Source: Hysterium pulicare CBS 123377 (taxonomy: Eukaryota; Ascomycota; Dothideomycetes; Hysteriales; Hysteriaceae). Taken from it: 64,000 bases of DNA. The position numbers and the translations under genes are program-made. Under the pieces are notes generated by a model, which was not told where the DNA came from, searched no databases, and worked only from the letters and a program-made list of their open reading frames with translations. This document shows positions 34,731 through 46,602 of the stretch, one piece after another; position 1 is the stretch's first letter; every line of letters begins with the position of its first letter. The stretch is taken from contig AJFK01000895.1 of NCBI GenBank assembly GCA_000467715.1, positions 1-64,000 of the forward strand. The letters run 5' to 3'.

Positions 34731-35192
34731 ATGGGCCGACCAAAGCGAAACCTCCTCGCCACCGAAGAAGGAACTCTGACCCCTCCCGATACTTTGTCCG
34801 GCAGCCAATCCATTGCACGAGTCACAAAAGCTGCCGGCAACAACCTATACAATGCGGAGCTCCCCTCCGGTGAAGCTGTGCTCGTCGAGCTACCTGCGAA
34901 ATTTCGCTCCAAGATCTGGATAAAGCGGGGTTCATACGTGTTGGTCGATACAAAGGCACTTGCAGAGCGAGACAATAAGTTGGATGGGGAGATCGTGAAC
35001 GTGGTTAGGGATGAGAAAGAATGGCGGAAGCAGAGTTATTGGTACGAGGTAGTTATTTGGAGAGGGTGTCATCTTGCTGATGAATTCAGGCCTGCTACGT
35101 TCGCGAAGAAATCCGCGTATCCAGTGGAAAGTGACGAGGACGAATCGACTGTCGGGAAGATGCCACCAGAGGAATCCGACGAGGAAACTTGA
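34731..35192 (+). CDS. EIF1AD-like S1/OB-fold RNA-binding protein
   Basis: Small protein related to translation factor eIF1A and human EIF1AD, thought to act in late 40S ribosome assembly. Exons 34731-35041 and 35090-35192 give 137 residues. The core is IARVTKAAGNNLYNAELP, LVELPAKFRSKIWIKRGSYV and GEIVNVVRDEKEWRKQSYW, followed by an acidic tail (ESDEDESTVGKMPPEESDEE). The 48-nt intron at 35042-35089 is a multiple of three without a stop, so the frame looks continuous; I call it because removal restores SYWPATFAKK, matching the family, and because of the GTACGA donor and TTCAG acceptor. Retention would insert 16 residues at the end of the OB fold. Confidence 0.9.
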   Translation: MGRPKRNLLATEEGTLTPPDTLSGSQSIARVTKAAGNNLYNAELPSGEAVLVELPAKFRSKIWIKRGSYVLVDTKALAERDNKLDGEIVNVVRDEKEWRKQSYWYEVVIWRGCHLADEFRPATFAKKSAYPVESDEDESTVGKMPPEESDEET

Positions 35193-35210
35193 AGGCTGTT
35201 TTATTATGCT

Positions 35211-36737
35211 CTACTCGGCATGCTCATGCTGTGGCCTTGTTCCACCATTGACCAGAACATCGCCGAAATCCTCCCTAGTACCCCACCAAGCGCCCGCTAC
35301 AGTGATCGCCAACACTGCTACAACCGTCATCGAACTCGCTGGCGTACTCGGGTACACATTCCACGCCCATTCCTGTGCAGCCCAAAGAGCATACTGAAGG
35401 ACTGGATGAAAACCCGCTCGCCACAGAAGGAAAGGTGTAGTCCACGCAATGTATGCATAGAATTGATAATGCAAGGATCTAGCACACAACAGGCCAACAG
35501 CCACTGCTGTAAGAATGGTAGTCATGATGAAGTTTGGCGTTACTCTTCTTGATATTTGACGTTGGTCCCGTGGCTCGTTCTTTATCAATTTCAAAAAGTC
35601 TGGAAATGGTCGCTGCGCTGGCTGAATCCACCTTGTGAGAGTAAAGAGGACGAGAAGACTGGCATGCAGCCCCAGAAGTAATATAGCAAATGGCCTGGAC
35701 AAGAATATTCTCTCGCCGATGAACCTCCAGTTTACGGTCCATTCGAACAAGAATTGCCGTGTTACTTCGAATGCTCTTGCAAAGTATGAAAGCGTGTGGT
35801 TCTTCAAGAAGGGATATCCATAAGCAACCTGGGTCACGTGTTAGCAACTGGTGTCTCCCTGCGGAAGAGAGACGTACTAGCCCCTGTCCTATTATCCACG
35901 CTTGAGTTATTGCTTGAGTTGTTCCAATGGCTTGAAGCACAATGATTCCGATAGCAGGAAGCGGCAGTAGTAAAGACATTTTGACATTGAGACCAGTCGT
36001 GTAGAAGAAGGATCCGAGATACCACCAACGTCTTTGGTAGAAGTAGATAGCAAGAAAGAGACCCAAGACTGCAAAGCAATCATTGAAGCAACGTAGCATG
36101 AAAATGCTATGCAAGCGCTTGGATAGGATCAAGAGCGGAAACACATATGGTGGAGCCTACTAGACGTTAAGATGCTGCTATGAAGATGTGATTGAAGATC
36201 GAACCTTTGCTGCTCTATAGCATTGCATGACAACCGTTAAAGTGAGCAAATAAATAAGCCCAAAGATGATTTGCGCAAGTTGGATGTTGGTTCCACGATC
36301 CGTGACCTCGTACAAGGCTCGGTAGATGTAGACATGGGCAGCTGGATAGACCAGAGGACCTGTGCCGCCTTCGATTTTCTTGTAGTCTCTTTCGCCGGTA
36401 ACATAGGTCTCAATTTGCTGCATGTATGCTTTCCAGTCGATTTCGGTGTCTAGTCTTTGGTATTAGCGACATGCGTCGTTCTTCGTTTTGGCGCGTACGG
36501 ACATGGGACTTTCCATATTATTAGACCGCATAGAGCTGCGTCTACAACCAATAGTACGGGCGATAGCCATCGAGTATGCTTCGGATTCTGGGCCAATTCA
36601 AGACCCTGATTGATAAAATTCATTTTGAAATTATTTGTGGTGTTATTGTTTTTCTGAGGGATGTGGACACGGTCACGATAATAAGGATCAGTTAAGTTGC
36701 TTACGTGATTGGGTTCTTGTGTTTCACTTTCAGGCAT
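35211..36737 (-). CDS. ALG3: Dol-P-Man:Man5GlcNAc2 alpha-1,3-mannosyltransferase Alg3
   Basis: ER-lumenal, multi-pass glycosyltransferase that adds the sixth mannose of the N-glycan precursor from dolichyl-phosphate mannose. Exons 36737-36503, 36449-36205, 36156-35878 and 35828-35211 give 458 residues. Recognisable blocks are [18 protein letters not shown] across the first joint, [53 protein letters not shown] and [10 protein letters not shown]. The first intron uses the unusual donor GTCCGT, which is needed to give PYTEIDW. Its stop lies 19 bp from the stop of the EIF1AD-like gene on the other strand, a very tight convergent pair. Confidence 0.96.
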
Positions 36738-37065
36738 CGAACATTTCTTAAAACATTTAGTGTTTTACCTCTAAAGCTTGGTTGAATGACTGTCTAAAGC
36801 ACTGTCTAGTCCATAAGCGCCAATTGCTTTTAGATTAAATGCGTCCCCTGGAGTCAGACACCAGTCTTTCCAGCACCAATTCTCCAAAATGGAATCTGAA
36901 CCCAATTGCGTGAGAAACATATTTACATCGAAAATAAAATAAAAGTACGAGTGATGTATTCTTAGAGTAAAATGACCTCTTTCTGCAGGCCATAGATCAA
37001 TTAAAGTTCAGAACAAAGCCAAGTTCATGCTTCAATGAGACTCTTTGCTAGAACGTGGACGTTCC
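36738..37065. other. Intergenic stretch
   Basis: Lies between the ALG3 start and the 3' end of chorismate mutase. It should hold the ALG3 promoter. Nothing else seen. Confidence 0.5.
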
Positions 37066-37980
37066 CTATGCCCACGCTGTACCTTTCAGCCGCTGCATGA
37101 GGTATTCTACTTCAACTTCTTTCGTCAGTGGAATAACCCAATCCTACACAGTTCGTTAGCGGCGTCTCCCGGATCGAAATCATTCAAAAAAAATACCTTG
37201 TACATCGCGACGACCGCCTCAACGTTTATCTTGACTGGACTGGCACTTCCTCCATCTGGATCCGTTCCGTATGTTTTTGCCTTCAATCTCAGTCTCTCCA
37301 GGACCTTCTTCTCCACCTTCGCGTCTGTTATGGCCTCATTTATTCCTTTCCTGTCCCCAGCCTCAATTAGCTTCACGAAGCGCTCAGTCTCCGTCCGGAA
37401 TTTTGACTCGGCCACAAACTTTCCAAAGTGTATTCGGCGGGATAGCGCTTGTAGACACGAAACGTCGCATGTTGCAGCAGAACCATAGTTTTCTTGCTGT
37501 TCTCCTCTATCATCTCTATCGAATTGCGCACACGCCGCAGGTAATATGTGCTTGATATAACTGTCCTTCAATTGGGCATTGACGTTGACGTCGTTCAGAT
37601 GTAGGACCTTTGGGTAATTTAGAGGCTTTAGAATAGGAGTTTGAAGGACATCGGGAAAGAAAGGATATTCGTCGGGCGATTGATAACGGCGAACAAGCGA
37701 TTGCAAGCGTTCTTGCTCACGGAGCATCCAGTCAAACAGGCTCAACGAGCTGTCTGGCAGCTGCACTCCTCCAGGAACGTAGATAGTCTGATTAAGAGGA
37801 AACTGGACTCGTTCGATTAGGTGAAAAGTAATTGTATCTTCCAGTCGTCTGCTTACAGTCAGCTCAATGCTCGCTATGTACATCCTAATTGAGCTTTGCT
37901 GTTGCTCACATGAGTTGAAAGCGAATGTTGGCTAGGTCCAAGGCCTTGGAAGCGTCCGGGAGATCTACTGCCGAGTCCAT
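37066..37980 (-). CDS. ARO7: Chorismate mutase (AroQ, eukaryotic type)
   Basis: Converts chorismate to prephenate in phenylalanine and tyrosine synthesis; the fungal enzyme is an all-helical dimer inhibited by tyrosine and activated by tryptophan. Exons 37980-37910, 37848-37197 and 37143-37066 give 266 residues, the usual length. The sequence is very conserved: [88 protein letters not shown] and [11 protein letters not shown] joined to [19 protein letters not shown]. It has no secretion signal, so it is the housekeeping enzyme rather than a secreted effector-type mutase. Confidence 0.97.
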
Positions 37981-38303
37981 GTTGAATGGCTATGAATGTC
38001 AACATTCAAATTGCAATTGTTCAAGTCGAAACAGTGGAAGTGGGATGCTGACAGAATAAAGATAGTCCAAACACCATGCCGAAGTCGGGAAGAGCTTGGA
38101 ATGACGCATGATTTACCGAGCCGACATGTGGACCTGCAGGCGACCTTCAACACCAAAACATTCATCGTCACAACGCGCGTGCCACTTCCGCGTGAACGAG
38201 CTCACAAGAGTCTTGCCATTCACTTTCATTTTGGAATACAGAAATGCCCCTCTACAGCATCTGAAGCCAGACTTGAACTTCGCCCGCTTTTACATCTGCG
38301 CGC
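37981..38303. promoter_or_regulatory. Shared 5' region of chorismate mutase and MDV1
   Basis: 323 bp between divergent start codons, containing both promoters. No specific site recognised. Confidence 0.45.
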
Positions 38304-40401
38304 ATGGCCTCCTCCGCCGGCAATGGATCGCCTGCTCGTGGAAGATCAATGAGTCCTAGGCCAATGACACCTCCTGATGATGACTCCAGTATCATTGAGA
38401 GTCTTCCAAACGTAAGGGATCATCATACTCCGCTTTTCGCACTCTAAAACTGGGTTGCCATAGGGTCGCCAACTCGAGGCATTTGGACGGAAAGTTACAG
38501 CTACTGCCGGGCACTTGATTGGCGAGGGAGGTGTCAGCCAGCACTATCAAAATGCACTCGGGGAACTGCATCGAGAACTTCGCCGTCCTATGCTCCAACG
38601 ATCCGTCTTCTCCTTTGCTCAAGCGACGCCTCGCGAACTTGTTCGATCAAGAATATCCGTACCCGAAATTCAGCACAGAGCCCTCACATACCTTCCTGAC
38701 GACATTTTGAGCAGTATTCCAGAAGATAACAATGCATATTCTCTTTTCCAAGGATTCCAGGCATCTTTACCAGAAGAAAAGAATCCTAGGAAGAAGCATG
38801 GCAGGCATAATTCAAGAGGTCACAAGTTGTTAGGAGATGCCACGGAGGACACAAATTTGCCGCCATCTATGGTTAAGTTGAAGAACCAGAAGCATAGTAT
38901 GAGCCACCGATTAGAGATGATGGAAGTTCGGAAGCATATGTGCGCATCAGAAATACACGAAATAGACAACAAAATCGCCAATCTAAATACCATGCGGAAA
39001 ATTGTACTCGACAGGCTAGCTGATTTGGAGCAGGAAGAGGCAGAGCTTGAACACGAGCTGTTCGAGGTGGATATCAAGATCGAGGACCTACAGGAAGAGC
39101 TGGAGGATGATGCGGCTTTGGCGCCAAAATCACCAGAGACAGACACCATTCCGAACAATGAAGAAGAGGCTAGTGATTTCATGTCCGAATCAATCTATCA
39201 AAAGTTACCATCCCCGAAATCCAAGCGTCGAAGACCCGTCAGGAGAATATCGATGCCAATCCTTCACGAACATCTAGAGCCTGGGTCAAAAATCAGAGAG
39301 CTTCCAGCGCACAACGATTGCATCACAGCGCTAGACTTTGACGCACCATGGGGAACGATGGTCACAGCTGCTTTGGACGATACAGTAAGAGTGTGGGATC
39401 TTAATGCTGGGAGATGCATAGGCCTACTCGAAGGACATCTCTCTTCAGTTCGTTGCTTGCAGGTCGAAGACAATATTGTTGCGACAGGTTCTATGGATGC
39501 TTCTATACGCCTGTGGGATTTAAGTAAAGCCGATTACGCTCCCCTAGACAACCGGATAGGCAAAGATGCTCATGAAGATGATGACGATGGCTTGACTTTT
39601 GAAAATGCGGAGGATGCGCCTCCACCACCTCCGCCAACGATTATGCAAGATTGCCCTTTGTTCTCCCTTGAGGCTCATATGGATGCAATTACCGCTCTCC
39701 ACTTTAAAGGAGACACTCTCGTGTCCGGCTCCTCAGATAAAACTCTGCGACAATGGGATTTGGTGAAGGGCCGGTGTGTTCAGACTCTGGATGTTCTATG
39801 GGCAGCTGCACAGGCTTCAGCGGCACAGACCACAAATGGCGATCAATGGCGCCAGACAGGACGCCAAGCTGATGCAACAGCTGACTTTGTTGGAGCGCTT
39901 CAAGTGTTTGATGCGGCGCTAGCATGTGGAACAGCGGATGGTATGGTTCGACTTTGGGATCTACGGAGTGGTCAAGTTCATCGCAGTCTTGTTGGTCATA
40001 CGGGTCCGGTGACGTGCTTACAATTTGATGATGTTCACCTCGTTACGGGAAGCTTAGATAGGAGCATTCGGGTGAGTTTCCTTCCTATCTTCCCTTCTGT
40101 TAACCCAGCTCACTAATGGGAACAGATATGGGACCTCCGTACTGGTTCCATTTACGACGCATATGCCTACGATAATCCAGTCACTAGCATGATGTTTGAT
40201 GCACGTCGCATTGTTTCCGCTGCTGGAGAGGACGTTGTGAAGATCTACGACAAGACCGATGGTAGGCATTGGAGCTGCGGCCCTGGAGTTGGTGTTGATG
40301 ATGACGCCGCCGTTCTTTCGACCATTGAACGTGTGCGAATCAAGGAAGGGTATATGATAGAAGGACGCAAGAATGGCATAGTTGGGGTCTGGTCATGCTG
40401 A
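38304..40401 (+). CDS. MDV1: Mitochondrial division protein 1 (WD-repeat adaptor)
   Basis: Links outer-membrane Fis1 to the dynamin Dnm1 during mitochondrial fission. Exons 38304-38411, 38464-40071 and 40126-40401 give 663 residues. The N-terminal extension ([18 protein letters not shown]) precedes helices that would bind Fis1. A long coiled coil follows at about residues 220-310 ([40 protein letters not shown]). The C-terminus is a WD40 propeller with units such as [66 protein letters not shown] and, across the last intron, [16 protein letters not shown] Pro-rich loop ([13 protein letters not shown]) sits between blades, as in other filamentous fungi. Confidence 0.95.
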
Positions 40402-41002
40402 TACAACTTGTACAAACATTTAAGGTATAACGTGTACCAAAGGGTGCATGCTCCGAGACATTTGGTATATAGATCGCAAAACCGAGAATTGTAAATCATA
40501 TTGTTATAAGATTACCCGCGCAAATGACTGCATTCAATCAAGTCTGTTTTTCTGCAGTCATTATGTAAAATTACGGGTGGCTGAGAGCTGCAGTTTGATG
40601 ACCGCTTTGAATAATAACAAATCTGGTTTTGAGAACGACATAGAACAGGAGGATGCCAGAGAAGTTTTTCGTAACATCATCACTATATATGGGCTTTTAG
40701 AACTCCTGGAATGCCATTCGAAAAGATAGTAGGCATCGATATCGTGAAGTATCAGCTTTGGTGTTGAGCGAATCTTTGATCTGCGGTGCCAAGTACGTCA
40801 TTCTTAGAACCCTGAGCTGCAGTTGATCAACATCCACTTTTGTTTTCTCTCATACGACATATCTATCCCTCGCCCTACAGTTTCTAACACTACCCTACAA
40901 TGATATAGCGACGCCGATAACACACTCGCTTCCCAATTGACCTCTTATTCTTCGACGTCGCCTCCGTTACTTTCACGAGTCCGCCGCTTCCGTTAGCTCG
41001 CG
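40402..41002. other. Intergenic stretch
   Basis: 3' region of MDV1 and promoter of the NADH dehydrogenase gene. The open frame at 40448-40729 has no motif. Nothing else supported. Confidence 0.5.
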
Positions 41003-43244
41003 ATGCTGCTGCGGCAGGCCGCAATCACTGCGCGTGCTGCGAGCTCCTCTTCACGATCTGTTCTCCTAAAGTCGAGATTACCTCGCATAACCGGTCCGTT
41101 ACTACCAGTTCGCGCATCATGTAGTCACCGAGGATCCTCGGATGCCTCTGTACAATCTCAGCTAGGACCCTTAGCCAAGCTGCGCGCATCTTTAAGATGG
41201 AACAGAAAGGGTTCATCGCAGATAAGAACTGTCTCAACAAAGCCTTTACCAGCTCCTAAGTCTCGATTCATTCGATTTTGCTATAGGACCGCCGCCACAT
41301 TTGGCGTATTCGTCGCAGTCGGCGGAGGGCTTGTCGTAGCATTCTTTATCTTCGACTGGAGTACATACAAAGAAGATGGCACCGCGTCAGATATACCAGT
41401 ATCAGAGCTGGCTTTGAATCCAAGAAGAGGAGGACCCAAAAATCTCCCCATTGCGGATTACTTTATCGATGATGACGACTGTGCGGAAATGAAGGGTCAA
41501 AAACACAAACCCAAATTGGTCATACTGGGTACTGGGTGGGGAAGCGTAGCTCTGCTGAAACAGTTGAATCCGGGCGATTACCATGTCACGGTGATCTCTC
41601 CGTCGAACCATTTCCTCTTCACACCAATGCTCCCTTCCGCTACCGTCGGCACTTTGGAGCTTAGATCTTTGGTTGAGCCGGTCAGGAGGATAGTCAAGAG
41701 AGTATACGGTCACTTTTTGAAAGCAATGGCAGAGGATGTGGATTTCTCAGAAAAGCTGGTCGAGGTCTCTGCGGTTGATGCAAATGGAATTAAACAGAAC
41801 TTCTATGTTCCTTATGACAAGCTTGTCATTGGCGTTGGTAAGATTGATTTCTCCAAGATGAGGTGAACGAAGCTAACCAATAAGGCTCTGTAACCAATCC
41901 CCACGGTGTGAAAGGACTAGAGAATTGTCACTTCCTCAAAGATATCACTGATGCTAGGCTAATTCGGAACTCCGTCATCCGCAACCTCGAGACTGCTTGT
42001 CTCCCTACAACGTCGGATGAGGAGAGACGGCGACTGTTATCATTCGTCATCTCTGGTGGCGGCCCCACTGGAGTCGAGTTTGCTGCAGAACTATTCGACA
42101 TGCTGAACGAAGATGTTGCGAAGTTTTTCCCAAAGATTCTGAGAAATGAGATTTCAGTGCACGTGATTCAAAGTAGAGGTCACATCCTCAACACTTACGA
42201 CGAGACACTATCTAAATATGCTGAGGTAAATCCCGCAATTGAGAGAGATAGATTCATTTAGCTGATGTCTAACGTAGCAACGTTTCGCACATGATCAAGT
42301 CGATGTACTCACCAACTCTCGAGTCAAAGAAGTACAGAAGGATAGGATCCTGTTCTCGCAAAAGGACGAGAATGGCAAAGTCGTGACCAAAGAAATCCCC
42401 ATGGGCTTCTGCCTGTGGTCCACCGGCGTCTCCCAAACCGACTTCTCTAAACGCATCGCCGCAAAACTTGAAAACCAAGAGAACAAGTACGCCCTTGAAA
42501 CAGACCCACACCTCCGTATCGTTGGCACACCCTTAGGAGACGTCTACGCCATCGGCGACTGCAGCACCGTCCAAAATAATGTCTCTGAACACATTGTCAG
42601 CTTCCTACGCACCCTAGCGTGGGAAAAGGGCAAGAACCCCGAAGAAATGCAAATTAAATTCCAAGACTGGCGCGGCGTTGCAAAGAGGGTCAAAGCGCGC
42701 TTCCCACAAGCTTCGGATCATCTTCGTCGACTCGATAGACTCTTCCAAGAGTACGACAAGGATAAGAGCGGGACGTTAGACTTCGGCGAACTCCGCGAAC
42801 TGCTTCTTCAGATTGATGCGAAGCTGACATCTCTACCTGCAACTGCCCAGCGAGCGCATCAACAGGGCCAGTACCTCGCTCGTAAGTTTACTAGGATGAG
42901 TCAAGCTGAGGTAGGAATGAAGCTGAATGAGGTTGATTACGGGGATCTGGATGATGCGGTGTACAAACCATTCGAGTACAAGCATCTCGGCAGCTTGGCG
43001 TATATTGGTAACGCCGCAGTCTTCGATATCAACGGGCACAATTTCGCGGGTGGTTTGATGGCCGTGTATCTATGGCGGAGCGTGTATTTTGCACAGAGTG
43101 TGAGTTTGAGGACGCGGATACTTTTGGCTATGGATTGGAGTAAGCGAGCGCTTTTTGGGAGAGGTGAGTTACACTCGAAACCCCCTTTGGATGATTTTGG
43201 ATACGGGGGATGCTAACGTTGTGACAGATCTGATGAACTTCTAA
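41003..43244 (+). CDS. External alternative NADH:ubiquinone oxidoreductase with EF-hand
   Basis: Rotenone-insensitive type II NADH dehydrogenase of the mitochondrial inner membrane that passes electrons from cytosolic NADH to ubiquinone without proton pumping. Exons 41003-41837, 41885-42225, 42278-43163 and a 17-nt last exon 43228-43244 give 692 residues. An Arg/Ser-rich presequence is followed by a membrane helix (GVFVAVGGGLVVAFFIFDW) near residue 105. The FAD site is LVILGTGWGSVALLKQL, the NADH site is FVISGGGPTGVEFAAELFD, and VYAIGDCST closes the FAD fold. An EF-hand loop DKDKSGTLDFGELRELL is inserted before the C-terminal domain, marking the calcium-responsive type (compare N. crassa NDE1). 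The C-terminus MAVYLWRSVYFAQSVSLRTR ends in DLMNF. Confidence 0.97.
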
Positions 43245-43467
43245 ATCGTGAGACAGCGTGTTTATTAGAACGACGAGTACCCCCTTCTGCGATAACGGAG
43301 ACTGCTTATAAAAAGAACTCGTTTTGGTATCGGAGAGCTCGATTATAGTCCATACATGTACAGATAGCTACCTTACGAATAGATAACTTTTCTTTTTCCC
43401 TTCATCAAACTATTCACACAAAACGCTCACAAATGCAATGCTACCATGGGTATGCCAAAAACCGTGA

Positions 43468-45697
43468 TTAAACCTTTTTCGACCTCGCCTTCACCCTCGC
43501 CGCCAACTTCTTCAAATCATCCACATCTCCCACATCCTCTCCCTTGCCCTTTTTCCTTCTCTTCTCCCCAGTCTCATGCGCTCCGTCATCATCATCATCA
43601 TCACCAACCCTCCTTTTCCTCCTCCCCTCCTCCAAAAGCGCCTTCATGCCCTCGGTACCCTTAAACCTAGGATTCGTAGGATCAATAGCAAACTCATGGC
43701 TCTCGAACAACTTGGTAAACCTCGGATCTTTGACATCCATCTTGAACCCGCCATCCATCCTGGCAGTATCTAGCTCCCCGGCATTATCTTGTCGCTCTTT
43801 CTTATCCTTCTTCCCTTTCGTTTTCTTCTTTTTCTTCGCCTTTTCCTCTTTCATAATCTCGTTCATATCGAAATGGCGCATGCCGGATTTCTCATCATCG
43901 TCTACCATTAACAACTCGAGTTCCGCACGCTGGGCAGCGGATGCCTGTTCCTCTTTCTCTCGTTCCTCGCGCTTTTTAGCGCGTTCGGCTTTGCGAGCAG
44001 CTTTGGATTGTTTGTGTGCGGTTTCGGGTTCGGGGGATGCGAAGAAGGGGTCGTTGAAGCCTTGGTTTTGCTCCTCTCGGTCCTCCGCTTCCTTCGCCGC
44101 GTCATCCTTCATAATCTGTGCGGTATCCTCTTCCACGCCGTCACCATTCTTCGCGGCTTTAGAGCGTTCTTTCCGCCTAGCTTTCCGTTCTCGCTCTCTC
44201 CGGACGTATTTCTCGACTGTCGTTTCTTCTAATATAGGGTCGTTCTCAAATCCCGAGCCTCTGGGCGCTGAAGCTGATAAACCGGCAGAGAAGGTAATCT
44301 GCATATCGCCTTCTGGTTTCTTGAATTCTCTATCTTTTTTCGTCGATTTTGATGTTTTGGGTTCATCCGAGGCGCCAAGGCCTAATGCAGCACGGAGAGC
44401 TGCTGCTTTGTCGGTCTTAGGGTTCTTGGTGCCAGGTTCGGGAGCTTCTTCGTCTTCTGAAGAGGAGGAGTCGCTGCCGATGTATGCTGCGAGGTCGTTT
44501 TCGTCGATTTCCTTTCTTGAGAAAGCTCGTTTCTGGATTTCTTTCCGCGTTGAATCATCCGCATCCCATGTTAATTTGACTTTGCTATGGTTTAGCGCAG
44601 CCGTGGTAAAGTCATTCGGTCGGTACGCATCTGGTAGCCTTCCACACGTGTCATGTAGTCGGTCGTCGAATGTAACGTCATCTGGTATGAACCGTAAATC
44701 AAAGAAGTTCGCGGAGGAGAGGTATTCGCGTCCGTCCATATTATCGTAGAGGGCTTTTGCGACGCTGGGGGAGGAGCACGTCACAACGGCGTAGTAGTAT
44801 CTCAGTCGGTCGAGTTGGTAGGCGCGGAGGGCTGTGGGGTCAAAGTCTTCGTTATTACTCTCTTTCAAGAGGTCTTTCTTGATCTGGTCTTCGTCGGCTT
44901 CGGAATCGGAGGATTCAGGAGATAGTGATGCAGATGGATGACGCTTGTTTTTCGAATTCGTATTTGCGAAGATTTCTTTGGGTGGCCCTTCAATTTCTTC
45001 GCGGTCTAAACGCTCGCGACCAAATTCGCTAGGGTATATGGTTACGCTTAGGATGCGTCCCTCGGCGGGCACGAAGCTGGATGCTACTGCCATGAGATCG
45101 ACAGCTCGAATGTTGTCCCAGTCCATGTTCACGGCCGCGATTCGTGACGACACTTCGCCCATGGGCACTGCTTCTTTTTCTTCCGCTAATTCTGCCTCCT
45201 CTTCAACTTCAGCTTCGTCCTCTTCCTCGTCACTAGAGCTCTCCTCGGATGACGATTCAGCAAATCCTCCTTCACGAATGGGATCGTATTTCTTCCCAGC
45301 CTTTGCCAACTCCTTGCGCACCACATTATCATCTTCGCCTTCCACATCATCATCACCCTCCTCGTCATCTTCTTCCACGCGGTAGAATCGTTCCAACTCC
45401 TTCCTTCCAGCACCCTTCTCTAACTTGCGCCCATACTTATCTACGCTAGCTTTGCGCGAGAAGTCGTCATCTTCGAGCATGTGCGAAAAGCGCTTATCGA
45501 GTTTTGTTTTGACATGTTTCTTGGAAGGAAGGCGGAAACGGGGGTCCGTTTGGATGTTTACGAATCGAGGGTCGGCTAGTTCGAGAATTAGTATTTTGGT
45601 AGAAGATGGAGTAGATATAGTTAGGCATCTTACTGATAGTAGCTTCACTTCGTATTTGGCGGCCTTTAGGCGCCTTTTGTTTCGGAGGAGGAGCCAT
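43468..45697 (-). CDS. ESF1: Esf1, nucleolar pre-18S rRNA processing protein
   Basis: Small-subunit processome-associated factor for early cleavages of pre-rRNA. Exons 45697-45634 and 45575-43468 give 723 residues. The frame stays open upstream of the acceptor, but the family start is recovered only by splicing: MAPPPKQKAPKGRQIRSEAT joins to ITDPRFVNIQTDPRFRLPSK. The core has VNMDWDNIRAVDLMAVASSF, VTIYPSEFGRERLDREEIEG and DPTALRAYQLDRLRYYYAVV, an RNA-recognition-like region. Long Glu/Asp/Ser tracts and Lys-rich coiled segments follow. A second DPRF-type block (MDVKDPRFTKLFESHEFAID) lies before the basic C-terminus. The large open frame on the opposite strand is a low-complexity shadow. Its 3' end is close to that of the NADH dehydrogenase gene. 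Confidence 0.96.
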
Positions 45698-46171
45698 TGC
45701 GGGATATGTTTGTGGCTGCGGAGGTGAGATGATATTTTGTGTTGACCGTCGGCGGTGAATAGAATTTCTGCCGATGCCAAGATTTCGTGCATTTCTTATC
45801 GATAAGAAATAATGACATAATGGCTAGATTCCAAATGATGTACAATGAAAATATATTGGAAGATGCTAGGTACAAAGGATTGATTCGAATCCCTGGGCCT
45901 TCACTGAGTTCATGTCCAATCAATAAACCGCGAGAACCGAAATATACGTAATGAAGCCTAGATTACGGGTGTCATGAATCGTGGGGAGCAATGGAGATCC
46001 TCGGCTAAAGTTGACCGGGGTTCTCCATATTTGTTGGGAAAGCGGTCGTGTGCTTCAAAGGCACCACCCTCCAATTGAAACTACGACACTCTTTCAACCT
46101 CTCCAGCCCTCATTCAACCTCTAGAGCTCTACAAAGAAACCTAGAACCTCGAAAGGAAGCAAGCGAAGCCA
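45698..46171. other. Shared 5' region of ESF1 and the 54-residue membrane protein
   Basis: Lies between divergent starts. No additional gene; 46080-46170 looks like leader sequence. Confidence 0.5.
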
Positions 46172-46602
46172 ATGGCATATAGTAGGTTCTTTAGGTATGA
46201 TTGTAGCTCCATGCAAGCCCCCCCGCATTCATAACTCGGGAGCTTACTTCTACCTACGTACAGTGGACGCAACCTCGCCATTTTCTCAGTACTGTCTTTT
46301 GGCGGGGGATACATGATGCTGAAATCGAGAACATTGGCTGCAAAGAAGGAGAGAGCAGTTGGTGACTATTCTGTGTCAGTGGATAGGTCTGGTATGGGCC
46401 ATTTTCTTCTTCTTTCTGGGAACTTGATCACCGTGATGGGCCTTGATGTGATGTCCTTACTGTGGGGGCATCCACCTTAGGCAGTCCCGGTCCTACGTCC
46501 AGACTAAGAGTAATGAAGCACGCAACTTAATATACGGATATTGGTACGATAGATATTGAGATAGGCAGCTTGACTAACTTGTGTATAGGTGGAGGCATCT
46601 AA
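46172..46602 (+). CDS. Small single-pass membrane protein, 54 residues, three exons
   Basis: Easily missed small gene, not previously visible as one open frame. Exons 46172-46194, 46264-46391 and 46589-46602 give 54 residues. It begins MAYSRFFSGRNLAIFSVLSF, continues through a hydrophobic segment ending GGGYMMLK, then has a basic patch (SRTLAAKKERAVG) and ends YSVSVDRSGGGI. The last four residues and stop come from a 14-nt exon behind TGTATAG; that choice is supported because I remember fungal mitochondrial small proteins ending in DRSGGGI. Topology and basic flank suggest a mitochondrial inner-membrane protein, perhaps an accessory respiratory-chain or ATP-synthase subunit, but the function is unknown. 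Start and splice sites agree in phase throughout. Confidence 0.68.

Noticed and set aside
43544-44749. 401-codon plus-strand open frame opposite ESF1
   Set aside because: It is the reverse of Glu/Lys/Asp-rich ESF1 coding sequence and reads as Ser/Phe low complexity; ESF1 matches its family along its whole length.
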